From Microseira wollei NIES-4236 (GTDB taxonomy: Bacteria; Cyanobacteriota; Cyanobacteriia; Cyanobacteriales; Aerosakkonemataceae), in the NCBI RefSeq assembly GCF_020521235.1, contig NZ_BLAY01000001.1:124001-188000 (forward strand): a stretch of 64,000 nucleotides of DNA, given 5' to 3'. Shown one piece after another: positions 8,486 to 17,702 of the stretch. Numbering within the stretch: position 1 is the first letter of the stretch; every line of letters begins with the position of its first letter. The notes under the pieces were generated by a model, which was not told the origin of the DNA, did no database searches, and saw only the letters and a list, made by a program, of their open reading frames with translations. Position numbers and translations under genes: made by a program.

Positions 8486-9958
8486 ATGAAAGCAATTATG
8501 GTGGTGGGGACTACGTCCCACGCTGGAAAATCGCTCCTGACTACTGCCATTTGTCGCATTTTGGTGCGGCGTGGCTGGCGCGTCGCCCCGTTTAAAGGGC
8601 AAAATATGGCTCTCAATGCTTACGTCACGGCTAGCGGTGGGGAAATTGGTCACGCTCAAGCGGTGCAAGCTTGGGCATCTGGAGTCGTCCCTTCTGTGGA
8701 AATGAACCCGATTTTACTCAAGCCCCAAGGCGACATGACTTCCCTGCTAATTATCAAGGGTAAACCAGTGACCAGAGCCAGCGCCCTAGAATACTACGAA
8801 CAATATTTTGACGTAGGCTGGCAGGCGATTACCGAATCGCTGCAAGCGTTGGGGGCAGAATTCGACCTGCTCGTCTGCGAGGGGGCGGGGAGTCCGGCAG
8901 AAATTAACTTAAAACACCGCGATTTGACGAATATGAGGGTGGCTCGCCATCTCAATGCCCCCACGATCTTGGTAGTGGATATTGACCGGGGCGGCGCCTT
9001 CGCTCACGTCATCGGCACTTTAGAATTGTTGGAACCCGCAGAACGCAACTTGATTAAAGGTATCGCCATCAATAAGTTTCGCGGGCATAAAAGTCTGCTC
9101 GATCCGGGTATCCGCTGGTTAGAAGAACACACCGGCATTCCAGTAATTGGCGTTATTCCCTGGATTGACCAAATCTTCCCCGCCGAAGACTCGCTGGATT
9201 TGTTTGAGCGGCGCGATCGCAATCCCTCTGGCGACGTTAACATTGCCGTGATCCGCCTACCAAGGATTTCCAACTTTACCGATTTTGACCCCTTGGAAGC
9301 AGAACCCAGCGTTAACCTGAAATACGTCAGCCCTAAACAATCTTTAGGCTATCCAGATGCGGTGATTATCCCCGGTTCCAAAACCACGATCGCCGATTTG
9401 ATCGTGCTGCACCAAACAGGGATGGCAGATACCCTGAAAGACTATGTCGCGGCAGGCGGTACTGTTTTAGGCATCTGCGGTGGTTTCCAAATGCTCGGTC
9501 AATTGGTCGCCGATCCAGAGGGCATTGAAGGTCAAGAAGGACGCAGCGAAGGGCTAGGATTCTTACCCACCAAAACCGTGATGACACCCCAGCGCGTTGC
9601 ACGTCAGCGCCAAGTAACTTCTAACTATCCCCAACCAGGTTTACCCGTCACCGGATATGAAATTCATCAAGGTCGAACCCGAATTACCGAACTTGATGGC
9701 ACTCTACCTTTGTTCGACGATCCGACTTTAGGTGTGGTTGACTCCGGTCAATTTATTTGGGGTACCTATCTCCACGGTATTTTTGATAATGGCCCCTGGC
9801 GACGCGCCTGGTTAAATCGCCTGCGCCAACAACGCGGTCTTCATTCTTTACCCACAGGCATTTCCAATTACCGCGAACAGCGAGAAGCCATGTTAGATGC
9901 ACTGGCAGATAAGGTGGAAGCTTACATCGATTTAACGCCGATTTTGCCAAATAGCTAA
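8486..9958 (+). CDS. cobQ: Cobyric acid synthase
   Basis: Glutamine-dependent amidase that adds four amide groups to the corrin ring in cobalamin synthesis. The N-terminal ATP-binding domain begins MVVGTTSHAGKSLLTTAICR (P-loop-like) with FKGQNMALNAYVT. The C-terminal type 1 glutamine amidotransferase domain has the nucleophile elbow GICGGFQMLG, and its His lies in YLHGIF. Total length ~490 residues is typical. ATG at 8486 is preferred over upstream in-frame starts. Cobalamin supply is relevant because a B12-domain radical SAM protein is encoded at 17-21 kb. Confidence 0.95.
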   Translation: MKAIMVVGTTSHAGKSLLTTAICRILVRRGWRVAPFKGQNMALNAYVTASGGEIGHAQAVQAWASGVVPSVEMNPILLKPQGDMTSLLIIKGKPVTRASALEYYEQYFDVGWQAITESLQALGAEFDLLVCEGAGSPAEINLKHRDLTNMRVARHLNAPTILVVDIDRGGAFAHVIGTLELLEPAERNLIKGIAINKFRGHKSLLDPGIRWLEEHTGIPVIGVIPWIDQIFPAEDSLDLFERRDRNPSGDVNIAVIRLPRISNFTDFDPLEAEPSVNLKYVSPKQSLGYPDAVIIPGSKTTIADLIVLHQTGMADTLKDYVAAGGTVLGICGGFQMLGQLVADPEGIEGQEGRSEGLGFLPTKTVMTPQRVARQRQVTSNYPQPGLPVTGYEIHQGRTRITELDGTLPLFDDPTLGVVDSGQFIWGTYLHGIFDNGPWRRAWLNRLRQQRGLHSLPTGISNYREQREAMLDALADKVEAYIDLTPILPNS

Positions 9959-10015
9959 TGGCTAATCGCTAATGGGTAATAGCGTCTTCACAGGGCAGTT
10001 TGAGTTTGACCAAAA

Positions 10016-10246
10016 ACGGGGAAGGGGGAAGGGGGAAGGGGATTTGGGATACTTGCCCCTGTTTTTAAACATGGATTAAAGTTGAAGATGTGTTTCCTTA
10101 TACTTCGTACGAGAAATACAGTGTCGCAGTTTCAAGCCCCTAGCTTTAGTTATGGGGTTCCCTTTCCCCTTTCCCCTTTCCCCTTTTCCCTGCCTCATGA
10201 CCAATTACCAATTACCCATTACCAATTACCCATTACCAATTACGAA
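10016..10246. repeat. Purine/pyrimidine tracts and heptameric repeats upstream of the ferredoxin gene
   Basis: The 302-bp gap holds GGGGAAGGGGGAAGGG tracts near 10018-10040, the complementary CCCCTTTCCCCTTTCC tract near 10159-10190, and an STRR run of ATTACCA/ATTACCC heptamers at 10199-10245. The purine and pyrimidine tracts could pair in an RNA. No ORF is evident. Confidence 0.7.
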
Positions 10247-10260
10247 CAGATTAAGTAAAA

Positions 10261-10497
10261 ATGCCTAAAATTCGCTTTTTACCGGATGATGTCACGGTTG
10301 AGGCAGAAGTGGGAGAGCCGCTACTGGATGTAGCTTTTCGTGCTGGGGTTTGCATTCCCACTGGTTGTCTGATGGGTTCCTGTCACGCCTGCCTTGTGGA
10401 ACTAGAAGATGGAACGGCTATCCGTGCTTGTATTACGGCAGTTCCATCCAGAAGGGAACAGTTGACAGTTAATCTGTTCATCGATCCGACTTGGTAA
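10261..10497 (+). CDS. Small 2Fe-2S ferredoxin
   Basis: A 78-residue electron-transfer protein with the plant-type cluster loop GCLMGSCHAC: Cys36, Cys41 and Cys44, with the fourth ligand probably Cys57 in AIRACIT. An additional Cys31 precedes the loop. The final spacing is much shorter than in photosynthetic ferredoxin PetF, so this is one of the small bacterial-type [2Fe-2S] proteins, not the main photosystem I acceptor. Its redox partner cannot be inferred from its neighbours. Confidence 0.88.
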   Translation: MPKIRFLPDDVTVEAEVGEPLLDVAFRAGVCIPTGCLMGSCHACLVELEDGTAIRACITAVPSRREQLTVNLFIDPTW

Positions 10498-10627
10498 TCA
10501 GTTTGAGATTGACCGCTCAAAAAAACAAAATTATGTGAAGTTCTGATACGATTTGTACTTCGGTAGGCTATATATAGATAGTCAGCAACCTGATAAATCG
10601 CGGGGGATGAAACAATAAGGAGGGTTT

Positions 10628-10966
10628 TTAGGTGAAGCGGTCAAGCGGAAAGAGGTAAATTGTCATCGGCGATCCGTCAAAGGCAAGCTTATTGTCACCG
10701 ATGACGGATAACCAACAATCCGCGACTCGTAACTCGTGACCCCACGCCCTTAAGCCCGTGCTTGCTGCGATCCCAAGCATTCCAGAAATCCCATAACCAA
10801 TCGTTTTTCCTCTGTGCTTGTTTTTAATAAAAGCAAGCACGGCAAACCCGTTATGCCTAAACAATACCTCCGGGGAAATATCGCCAGAAAAAAGATTAAT
10901 CTCTATAACCAAGCCGATAATTTTTTTATTGGTCGATATCTCACTTTTGGTGGTTGAATAATACAT
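10628..10966 (-). CDS. Doubtful hypothetical protein
   Basis: An open frame of 112 residues in an otherwise empty 516-bp gap before the invertase gene. It begins MYYSTTKSEISTNKK and has a mildly hydrophobic centre (IGYGISGMLGIAAS). No domain, no signal peptide and no clear ribosome site are seen. I cannot exclude that the frame is open by chance. Confidence 0.3.
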   Translation of the reverse strand: MYYSTTKSEISTNKKIIGLVIEINLFSGDISPEVLFRHNGFAVLAFIKNKHRGKTIGYGISGMLGIAASTGLRAWGHELRVADCWLSVIGDNKLAFDGSPMTIYLFPLDRFT

Positions 10967-11013
10967 TCATCTGCATTTAAGTCAACAGTTCCTATTACTA
11001 AAGGAGGAGAATA

Positions 11014-12405
11014 GTGAGAACAGAACAATCTCTAGTCCAAGAAGCATGGCAAGCGCTGGAAAACTCGATTATTTACTATCAAGGTCGTCCGGTGGGAACG
11101 GTAGCCGCCCGCGAACCGGATTTAATAGCACTGAATTACGACCAGTGTTTTATTCGCGACTTTGTTTCTTCGGCGCTGGTATTTCTAATTAAAGGAAAAT
11201 CAGAGATTGTCCGGAATTTTTTAGAAGAGACGTTAAAATTACAACCCAAAGAGCGGCAATTTGATTGTTCAAAACCGGGTCGGGGTCTGATGCCAGCCAG
11301 CTTTAAAGTAGAGGTTCGACAAGGGCAAGAATGTCTAAAAGCAGATTTTGGCGAACATGCGATCGCGCGAGTCGCCCCCGTAGATTCCTGCCTTTGGTGG
11401 ATGATTTTGTTGCGCGCATATGTCAAGGCAACCAACGATACCGAACTAGCCTTCCGCGAAGATTTTCAAGAAGGAATTCGGTTAATTATGGATTTGTGTC
11501 TAGTGGCGCGGTTTGATATGTACCCCACGCTGCTAGTCCCCGATGGCGCGAGTATGATTGACCGTCGCATGGGTCTATACGGACATCCTTTAGATATTCA
11601 ATCGGTATTTTATGCTGCTTTGCGCGCCGGTGGGGAACTACTGATCCCAAATAAAGAAAACGAATACCTGATCCGCGCCCTCCGCAGCCGACTGAATCCT
11701 TTAATTCGTCATATTCGCGAGAATTATTGGCTAGATACTCAGCGTTTGAATGCGATCTATCGCTACAAGGTCGAGGAATATGGCGAGGAAGCACTCAATC
11801 AGTTTAATATCTATTCCGATTCGATTCCGTTTCAACGGTTGACCGAATGGTTACCCGAAGACGGCGGTTATTTAGCTGGTAATATAGGGCCATCCCAGAT
11901 CGATTGCCGCTTCTTTTCTCAAGGCAATTTGATGGCGATTATTTCTTCTTTGTCGGATGAAAAGCAGTCCCACGGAATTTTGCGACTAATCGAAGCCCGC
12001 TGGCATCATCTGGTGGGAGATATGCCGATGAAGCTGTGTTTCCCAGCCTTGGAAGACATCGAATGGAAAACCCTAACCGGATGCGATCCGAAAAACAGAC
12101 CTTGGTCTTATCATAACGGTGGCAGTTGGCCCGTTTTACTGTGGATGATCGCCGCCGCAACTCAAAAAATGGGCAAACCAGAACTCGCTCACAAAGCGAT
12201 TAAACTCGCTGAAAAACGCTTAAGCAAAGACGAATGGCCCGAATACTACGACGGTAAAACAGCCCGATTGGTGGGGAAACAAGCGCGTCGCTATCAAACT
12301 TGGACGATTGCGGGTTATTTATTAGCTTTAGAGCTAATGGAAAACCCCGAACACTTAAAATTAGTTTGCTTCGACGAATATCCTCAAGAACTTACTGCCA
12401 CATAG
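11014..12405 (+). CDS. Alkaline/neutral invertase (glycoside hydrolase family 100)
   Basis: Cytosolic sucrose hydrolase of 463 residues, producing glucose and fructose. Family hallmarks include [49 protein letters not shown] (containing a predicted catalytic Asp), a [18 protein letters not shown] stretch and [16 protein letters not shown]. The start is GTG at 11014, preceded by a strong AAAGGAGGAG. Length matches cyanobacterial InvA/InvB enzymes. It forms a single-gene unit, with a repeat-rich 370-bp tail before the RiPP locus. Confidence 0.93.
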   Translation: MRTEQSLVQEAWQALENSIIYYQGRPVGTVAAREPDLIALNYDQCFIRDFVSSALVFLIKGKSEIVRNFLEETLKLQPKERQFDCSKPGRGLMPASFKVEVRQGQECLKADFGEHAIARVAPVDSCLWWMILLRAYVKATNDTELAFREDFQEGIRLIMDLCLVARFDMYPTLLVPDGASMIDRRMGLYGHPLDIQSVFYAALRAGGELLIPNKENEYLIRALRSRLNPLIRHIRENYWLDTQRLNAIYRYKVEEYGEEALNQFNIYSDSIPFQRLTEWLPEDGGYLAGNIGPSQIDCRFFSQGNLMAIISSLSDEKQSHGILRLIEARWHHLVGDMPMKLCFPALEDIEWKTLTGCDPKNRPWSYHNGGSWPVLLWMIAAATQKMGKPELAHKAIKLAEKRLSKDEWPEYYDGKTARLVGKQARRYQTWTIAGYLLALELMENPEHLKLVCFDEYPQELTAT

Positions 12406-12454
12406 CATAAGTTTTGCTATTTGTCAAGCATAAGTTTAATAGACCTGTGCAAAA

Positions 12455-12575
12455 AACAATGTCAAAGGCAGGCAGGATGCCTACCCCACAAGAAGTGGTT
12501 GGAGAATTGTCCAAGGCAGGCAGGATGCCTACCCCACAAGCAGTTGTGGCAGAATTGTCCCAGGCAGGCCAGTTC
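12455..12575. repeat. Two GGCAGGCAGGATGCCTACCCCACAAG repeats
   Basis: Two direct copies (around 12467 and 12513) of a unit that also appears inverted at 1902-2010, followed by a partial third copy near 12560. They fill the gap downstream of the invertase gene and include no credible ORF. Confidence 0.75.
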
Positions 12576-12681
12576 GTAGTAGGCGCTTCAGCGCCTGTTC
12601 CTTTACCGCAATGGAGTGAAGCGTTTTTTCTCCAGAGCATACTAAGTTTACCGGGATGGATGAGCGATCGCTAGAGGGGTA

Positions 12682-12787
12682 ATATCATGTCCGCGAGAGA
12701 TCGGTAGTGTATAGATGGCTAATTGCTAATTGCTCGCTTGCTAATTGCAAGCTTGTCAATTGCCTCCAGAGCAGCCTAAATTACTGG
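12682..12787. repeat. Left copy of a ~100-bp direct repeat flanking the RiPP locus
   Basis: The block starting ATATCATGTCCGCGAGAGA and CGGTAGTGTAT, continuing through CTAATTGC heptamers to CAATTGCC and GCAGCCTAAATTACTG, is repeated with divergence at 36354-36450 in the same orientation. The two copies bracket the minus-strand RiPP locus. The left copy overlaps the end of a 25-codon ORF. Confidence 0.7.
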
Positions 12788-12853
12788 TGTGTTATTTACA
12801 CCAGCCATGATTTGAGGATCGTTATCGTTGTAATACCATTGGTACCCAGCCAT
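12776..12853 (-). CDS. 25-residue peptide ORF at the end of the RiPP locus
   Basis: A short ORF on the same strand as the tailoring genes, 21 bp after the stop of the third PhyH gene. The product reads MAGYQWYYNDNDPQI and then MAGVNNTPVI, so it has three Tyr, one Trp, five Asn and a repeated MAG. An AAAGGA-like ribosome site lies about 9 bp upstream of the ATG. It has no Cys and no leader-like half. It may be a peptide substrate, a leader peptide or a chance ORF; its location next to modifying enzymes is the reason to record it. Confidence 0.45.
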   Translation of the reverse strand: MAGYQWYYNDNDPQIMAGVNNTPVI

Positions 12854-12874
12854 AGTTTGTTTTCCTTTTCTTTT

Positions 12875-13581
12875 TTAACGACGCTGGCGACGGTAAACTA
12901 ATGGATTCATCGGCGTAACGGCTAAGTCTCCCGGTTGCAAGCCCGGAAAGCAGGTTATTCGCGTTTGTCGGCGGGCATTTTCAGCAAACTGTTCTGAGAT
13001 GGGCGCGTCAGCCGCCAACTCTCTCGGCGGTGCGAGGCGAGTACCATCGGGGTAGTAAACTGCCACTAACGATTCCCGCGTGCGATCGCCCTCGTTATCG
13101 GTTGTGCAGTGCAGCAACCAACCGTCAATAAACTCGGCGTCTCCAGCTGCATACATTCTGCAAGTGGTCAGCGGATACCCTTGCTCGAATAGGGACTCGC
13201 CAAATTGGCGCATTTCCTCCTCGTCGCGCGACGTATTTCCTAAAGAACGTTCCTGGCGATGGGTGCCGTTGGCGAAGATCATCATAGCCATCTTGGGAGT
13301 TACGTCAACCAAGTGCAGCCACAGGGTAACCGTTTTTTTAGCATCAATCGGAAAAAAGTGGGCATCTTGATGCCAGGGCGTTCTGACGGCTCCAGGTTTC
13401 TTGAAAATCACCTGATTGCGATACAGCCGGACGGCATCTACACCGAGCAAGTCGGCTGCGATTTTAGCGAAGCGAGTGGCGAGGATAAAGCGACCGACAA
13501 TCGCGTCGAGACTCCATAAATTATCGATATAGATCCAGTTCTCCCGCTTGGCGTTCATTAACTGTTCGGTCGAGAGTTGAT
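12875..13581 (-). pseudogene. Phytanoyl-CoA dioxygenase family protein, 3' part (third paralogue, interrupted)
   Basis: Carries the catalytic part of an Fe(II)/2-oxoglutarate PhyH-family oxygenase: the HxD pair in TPWHQDAHFFPI, the distal His in DGWLLHCTTDN and the 2OG-binding Arg in DRTRESL. It aligns along its length with the intact paralogue at 22459-23340 (for example ENWIYIDNLW and FPGLQPGDLAVTPMNPL). The matching 5' part lies at 14940-15154, beyond a TnpB element. An in-frame ATG at 13558 (MNAKREN) could yield a truncated protein, but that would lack ~70 residues. Confidence 0.85.
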
Positions 13582-14939
13582 ACTAGACGCCTGATTTACA
13601 GGCATAACTTGGAATTTCCCGGTAATTTCTGGATCGGCATCCTCAACGCGAGGACTTGCCTCACACCATTGATTGATGCAAACAACTCTTGCTTGTCCAT
13701 CTCGACAGAGTTTAGTCTCACGTTTATTTTGTAAGTTCTAGCTACCACTAGACGCTTGTCTTGTAGTTGTCGTACAATAATAATTATAAAATGGGGTGAT
13801 AAAATTTGTATACGTCAATTAAGACAAGACTAAAACTGACACCAGAGCAACAAATATTGATGGCTAAACACGCAGGAATAGCCAGGTTTACTTATAATTG
13901 GGGTCTAGCCATTTGGTCTTCTTTGTATAAAGAAGGATACAAACCTAATGCTTTCTTGCTCAAGAAATTTTTTAATAATTCTGTCAAACATGTTTACCCT
14001 TGGCTCAAAGAAAAAGGAATATGTCAAAAAGTGACAGAGTTTGCGTTTGATGCACTAGGAAAAGCCTTTAAGAATTTTTTCTCTGGTCGCGCAGATTATC
14101 CAAAATTCAAGAAAAAAGGACGTGCCGATAGCTTTACCATTAATGCTGGTGGCAAGCCCGTAAACGTAGGAGGCACAAGCCTTAAGCTACCTACTATTGG
14201 ATGGGTTAAAACCTATGAAGGCTTACCTCATACCACGACTAAAACCTTTACGATTTCCAGGCAAGCAGGTAAATGGTACATCAGTTTTAGTTACGAGTTA
14301 GAACCCAAAATAACACCTAAATCTAGAGACTATGTAGGAGTAGATTTAGGGATAAAAAACTTAGCATTTCTGTCTTATGGTGTCGTATTTACCAATCCAA
14401 AGGCATGGAAAAGATGTTCTCGGCGATTAGCCAGATTACAGCGTCAACTGCAACGTAAAGTTAAAGGGTCAAATCGATATAGCCGACAAAAGCAACGCAT
14501 AGCTTTAGTGTATCAACGGATATGCAATATTCGTCGAGATGCCACTCATAAAGCTACAACATATATATGCAAAAACCACGCTGTTGTAGCAATTGAAGAT
14601 TTGTTCGCATCAGGCATGATGGCTAATCATAAATTGGCTGGTGCTGTAGAGTCGTGCAAACTTCTATGAGTTCCGCAGACAGATTGAATACAAAGCCTCA
14701 CGTTATGGTTCAACTGTAGTGCTGGTGGATAGATGGTATCCATCTACCCAGGTATGTTCAACCTGTGGACACAAGCAACCGATGAACTTGAAGGTACGTA
14801 GCTTCGATTGTGGGGCTTGTGGGTTTAAAGTTGACAGGGATCTTAACGCATCTGTCAATCTGGAAAAATATGCACGGAAGGTTAAGCCGTGCCTGGACGT
14901 AGACGGTTCTGACTCCTTAGTCACCGGATGAAACGTCAA
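13582..14939 (+). mobile_element. TnpB-only IS200/IS605-type element inserted in a PhyH gene
   Basis: The left end follows the pentamer TTGAT at 13577-13581, the target/TAM sequence known for ISDra2-type TnpB, and starts with a subterminal hairpin GCCTGATTTACAGGC. The right end is taken at GTCAA (14935-14939), after the stem GACTCCTTAGTC that should form the 3' end of the guide RNA scaffold. No tnpA is present. The element is opposite in orientation to the interrupted gene and shows no target duplication, as expected for the family. Confidence 0.8.
13806..14931 (+). pseudogene. Frameshifted TnpB (RNA-guided nuclease of an IS605-type element)
   Basis: Two frames together give a standard TnpB. 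The first (13806-14669) has the N-terminal OrfB region and two RuvC acids (YVGVDLGIKNLAF and VAIEDLF). The second (to 14931) has the zinc ribbon STQVCSTCGH ... CGACGF and the third RuvC Asp in KVDRDLNAS. A one-base shift near 14655 separates them, turning ANFYEFRRQ into a stop. The start is TTG at 13806. A functional nuclease is unlikely unless the frameshift is a sequencing error. Confidence 0.85.
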
Positions 14940-15154
14940 CTATTTTCCGGGTTTTACCGGATTTTAGATAACAGATTGTGGTCTTGATGCTGGTGTACAG
15001 CGGCTAAAATATGCGGGCGGTAGGCGTCAATTTCGGGTTGGGTAACGAGACTCGGTAAGAGAACGTGACCCCATTCCCGGTATTGTTGTATCTGCTCAGA
15101 AGTCAGGGGATAGTCGGCTGACAAATCGGGCAAGTCTAACGCTATATCTGTCAT
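14940..15154 (-). pseudogene. Phytanoyl-CoA dioxygenase family protein, 5' part (third paralogue, interrupted)
   Basis: Encodes the N-terminus MTDIALDLPDLSADYPLTSE ... EQIQQYREWGHVLLPSLV, collinear with LPELSSEYPVATEQIQKFQEQGHILL of the intact paralogue. The frame stops at 14954-14956. If the TnpB element is removed and one base is deleted from the run of four T (A on the coding strand) at 14962-14965, the frame continues directly into the 3' part at 13581. The gene thus carries an insertion plus a one-base slip. AAGGA lies upstream of the ATG. Confidence 0.82.
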
Positions 15155-15392
15155 GGCATTTTTCCTTACATTGAACTAGCTTTTAGAGCAAAGCCAAAGA
15201 AATAAGCAGAAATTCTATACGCTTGGGCGAGCGGGTTTTACAGCTATTTTCAGGTAAATGAACCACATTTTTTCGGTTCACGCCAAGACACATTCGCCTT
15301 TAGGCGTTCGGTACTGGGTAGGCGCAAAGAAGAACGCACTCGTTGTGGTCTAAATATATGAAAACTGCTGTAAGCCGCAGCGATATGCATTC

Positions 15393-16556
15393 TCAGAAAG
15401 TTGAACTATCAGCTTTCCAAATCTGAGTAAAGGACTCAAAGGCTAAGCGGGCACTCTTAGATTCAGCCTCATCTTGATCGACAAAATTAGCGAGCAGGTA
15501 GGCTTTAGCTTGTAAACCTGCCAGCGGTTCAAAAACAAGCTTCAGGTGGCTCAAGTTTGCCTCACAGGCAGAGTAATTTGACAGCCATCCCCCATCGGAA
15601 TGCGGTGGTATTGGCACAGATGTGTCACTGTCCCAACCGAATAGGGCTTCTGCTTTTTGCCTGCTGGCTAGCGATCGCTCCTCCAGCCAAGCTGTAAACG
15701 TAGCCAGCCATCTGCTGCCTTGTTGGCTGGAACTCGCATCTGCCATTGCAGTTGGGTAGCACTCCAGACCAATTCTCGGACCGATGGATGCAGCGATATC
15801 TAAAGTAACGATCGCCCTACCTAATAGATTGGGAATCTGCTCAATTACCTTGGCAAGTTCCGCCGCAACTGCATTGCAGCCCATAGTTTCTAGCCAAGCA
15901 GCTATATCCCCTACTTGTTCCCATCTACCAAAGTTGACTCTGATCGAAGATACAGGAGCAGTTCCTTCCTTCCTAGAAAGCATGACACCAAAATGAGTGC
16001 AACAGACACATTCCGGCAGTGTATTGAGGAGATTTTCCAGTCCTTGGTGCGTGGAGTCAGGAACATTTTTGCCCCTGAGTATCGCAGTTGCCCGACATAG
16101 TAACTGGGCAAGCAAACTCTTGTTTTCAGGCTGGGATAGTTCCGGGGAGACATCAAGAAACACCCCAGGTATGGGAATAGGTTGAAGCATCTGATCGCTG
16201 TCGAACTCGAACCAGAATACATGACTTCCAATCGACCCTGCCAACTCTCCACCTGTTTGGCAAGCGCGATGCAAAGAAATAATTCCTTCCCAAGGATAAA
16301 AACAACTCCATTCTCGTGCTTGGGAACTGAAATTTTCTGGAAAAGGTAGGGAAAGGTCGAGAGTTGAATCCGACTCCAACATTCTCAGTTCAAACAACAA
16401 GGAATTTGTCAGCGGTAGCTTCGCCGTCAGCGAACGGATCAATTCCAGAGAATGGGGTGGGAACAGAACCGGATCGAATTGTTCCTTCGCTGCATCTAGA
16501 AGATTCACAAGCTGCGGTTGCTGTATCAAGCCAAGCGATCGCGTGCTGTCAGACAA
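15393..16556 (-). CDS. Uncharacterised RiPP-locus protein, family copy A
   Basis: A 387-residue soluble protein that I cannot assign to a named family. Landmarks are FWFEFDSDQ (residue ~115), QLLCRATAILRG, CTHFGVMLSRKE, ASIGPRIGLECYPTA, KAEALFGWDSD and LSHLKLVFEPLAGLQAKAYLLANF near the C-terminus. The same landmarks occur in order in a second, TnpB-interrupted gene in this locus (28527-25557), so the family is duplicated within one pathway. It sits between an oxygenase gene (24-bp gap) and the broken PhyH gene. A tailoring or peptide-handling role is inference from context only. Confidence 0.75.
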   Translation of the reverse strand: MSDSTRSLGLIQQPQLVNLLDAAKEQFDPVLFPPHSLELIRSLTAKLPLTNSLLFELRMLESDSTLDLSLPFPENFSSQAREWSCFYPWEGIISLHRACQTGGELAGSIGSHVFWFEFDSDQMLQPIPIPGVFLDVSPELSQPENKSLLAQLLCRATAILRGKNVPDSTHQGLENLLNTLPECVCCTHFGVMLSRKEGTAPVSSIRVNFGRWEQVGDIAAWLETMGCNAVAAELAKVIEQIPNLLGRAIVTLDIAASIGPRIGLECYPTAMADASSSQQGSRWLATFTAWLEERSLASRQKAEALFGWDSDTSVPIPPHSDGGWLSNYSACEANLSHLKLVFEPLAGLQAKAYLLANFVDQDEAESKSARLAFESFTQIWKADSSTF

Positions 16557-16579
16557 AGTTCGTACTCCTATAATCGCAT

Positions 16580-17392
16580 TCAGCTAAAGTAATAAAGCGT
16601 TTTGTCGTCTTTCGAGAAGCTGATAAATCCGCCAATAGTAATGCGCGGGATTGTCCCCTTAACCTCGGAAATCTGATGCCAAATCTGTCCGGCATTGAAA
16701 ATTATCAGGTCTCCTTCAGAAATGGAAATTGGGGTAGGGTTGCAGTGGGACTCTAGGTATTTTGGGTTAGTTTTATTCCCGACTCCATTACCATTTTGGT
16801 TCTGCCAATTGAAATCGTAAAGAACAAGTTCTCCTCCAGCTTCAGGCTTCGTCATTACCATAAAGAAGCTAAATATGGTGTCTGCTGCTGCAATCCGATC
16901 GATCAGCTTGAATGACAGCGTTCCAGCCTTGAAATAAACTTTTTCGCAGTGAGGTGCGATCGATCCACCCGGATCTACCCACCTGATGGTAGCGGGAGAG
17001 TAGGGATTACCACCGGAACCAAGGGGCAACGATACTGTTCTGCCCCCTGCTATTTTTGAAAGTAATTGCGCCAAGTGAGTCTCAAAACTCTCTTGGGACC
17101 CAAAAAATTGCTCGCACTCAGTTCTAAATACCTGCGCGTCCTCAAAATACTGTTCGGATTGGTTGCCTATACCGATAATGGTGCGTGCATAAATGCGACC
17201 GTAGGGACACGAACTGTTGAGCATCAACGATGGATTTTTGATCAAACTTTTGCCACGGGAAAGGGCGATGTTTGGTGAGATGAACTCCTTAATTAGGATA
17301 CCATCAATTTGTCCATTGCGGATACTGCCCATGACATCACCGCACTCATCCAAGGCACGGGAGTTCATTTCTAATAGTTTACACGTACCCAT
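16580..17392 (-). CDS. Prolyl-4-hydroxylase-like Fe(II)/2-oxoglutarate oxygenase
   Basis: A 270-residue oxygenase. The C-terminal half has the double-stranded beta-helix signature: first metal ligands HCE in SIAPHCEKVYFKAGTLSF, a strand ELVLYDFNW, and the distal His in LIIFNAGQIWHQISEV, followed by IPRITIGGFI with the 2OG-contacting Arg. The HxE instead of HxD first pair is unusual but tolerated in some family members. It follows the small ORF at 17426 and precedes copy A of the unknown family. Role in hydroxylating the precursor is inferred. A decayed partial copy lies at 36717-36976. Confidence 0.82.
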   Translation of the reverse strand: MGTCKLLEMNSRALDECGDVMGSIRNGQIDGILIKEFISPNIALSRGKSLIKNPSLMLNSSCPYGRIYARTIIGIGNQSEQYFEDAQVFRTECEQFFGSQESFETHLAQLLSKIAGGRTVSLPLGSGGNPYSPATIRWVDPGGSIAPHCEKVYFKAGTLSFKLIDRIAAADTIFSFFMVMTKPEAGGELVLYDFNWQNQNGNGVGNKTNPKYLESHCNPTPISISEGDLIIFNAGQIWHQISEVKGTIPRITIGGFISFSKDDKTLYYFS

Positions 17393-17425
17393 TTTTCACC
17401 TTTTTCTCCTCAGATTTTATCCTCT

Positions 17426-17656
17426 TCAATATTCTCTCGTTCGACACCTATTCTTAAACTTTGTTTGCTTGAATTTAATATTGTTAGTAAAGCCTGGTTG
17501 CCCTGAAGCTTTATCTACCGCTAATCTTGCTATTTCTGGTATTTTCGTTTTTCCGGCCAACTCCGGAGCTAAGGATTGCCACCATTCAGCCAATTCCTCG
17601 TACTTTTTAGGTTTTGGGCTTGGTTCTATTCGAGTTAATAACTCTTGTTTCTCCAT
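17426..17656 (-). CDS. Small hypothetical protein in the RiPP locus
   Basis: A 76-residue, basic product beginning MEKQELLTRIEPSPKPKKYE, with one predicted amphipathic helix (ELAEWWQSLAPELAG) and a basic tail. It lies 46 bp downstream of the radical SAM gene and 33 bp upstream of the oxygenase, same strand. No Cys-rich core and no double-glycine site are visible, so I do not call it a precursor. It could be an accessory or recognition protein. Confidence 0.5.
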   Translation of the reverse strand: MEKQELLTRIEPSPKPKKYEELAEWWQSLAPELAGKTKIPEIARLAVDKASGQPGFTNNIKFKQTKFKNRCRTREY

Positions 17657-17702
17657 AAATGTGCCATTCTTTTAATTAGATTTTTTGACAAGTTTGCCCT
17701 GT

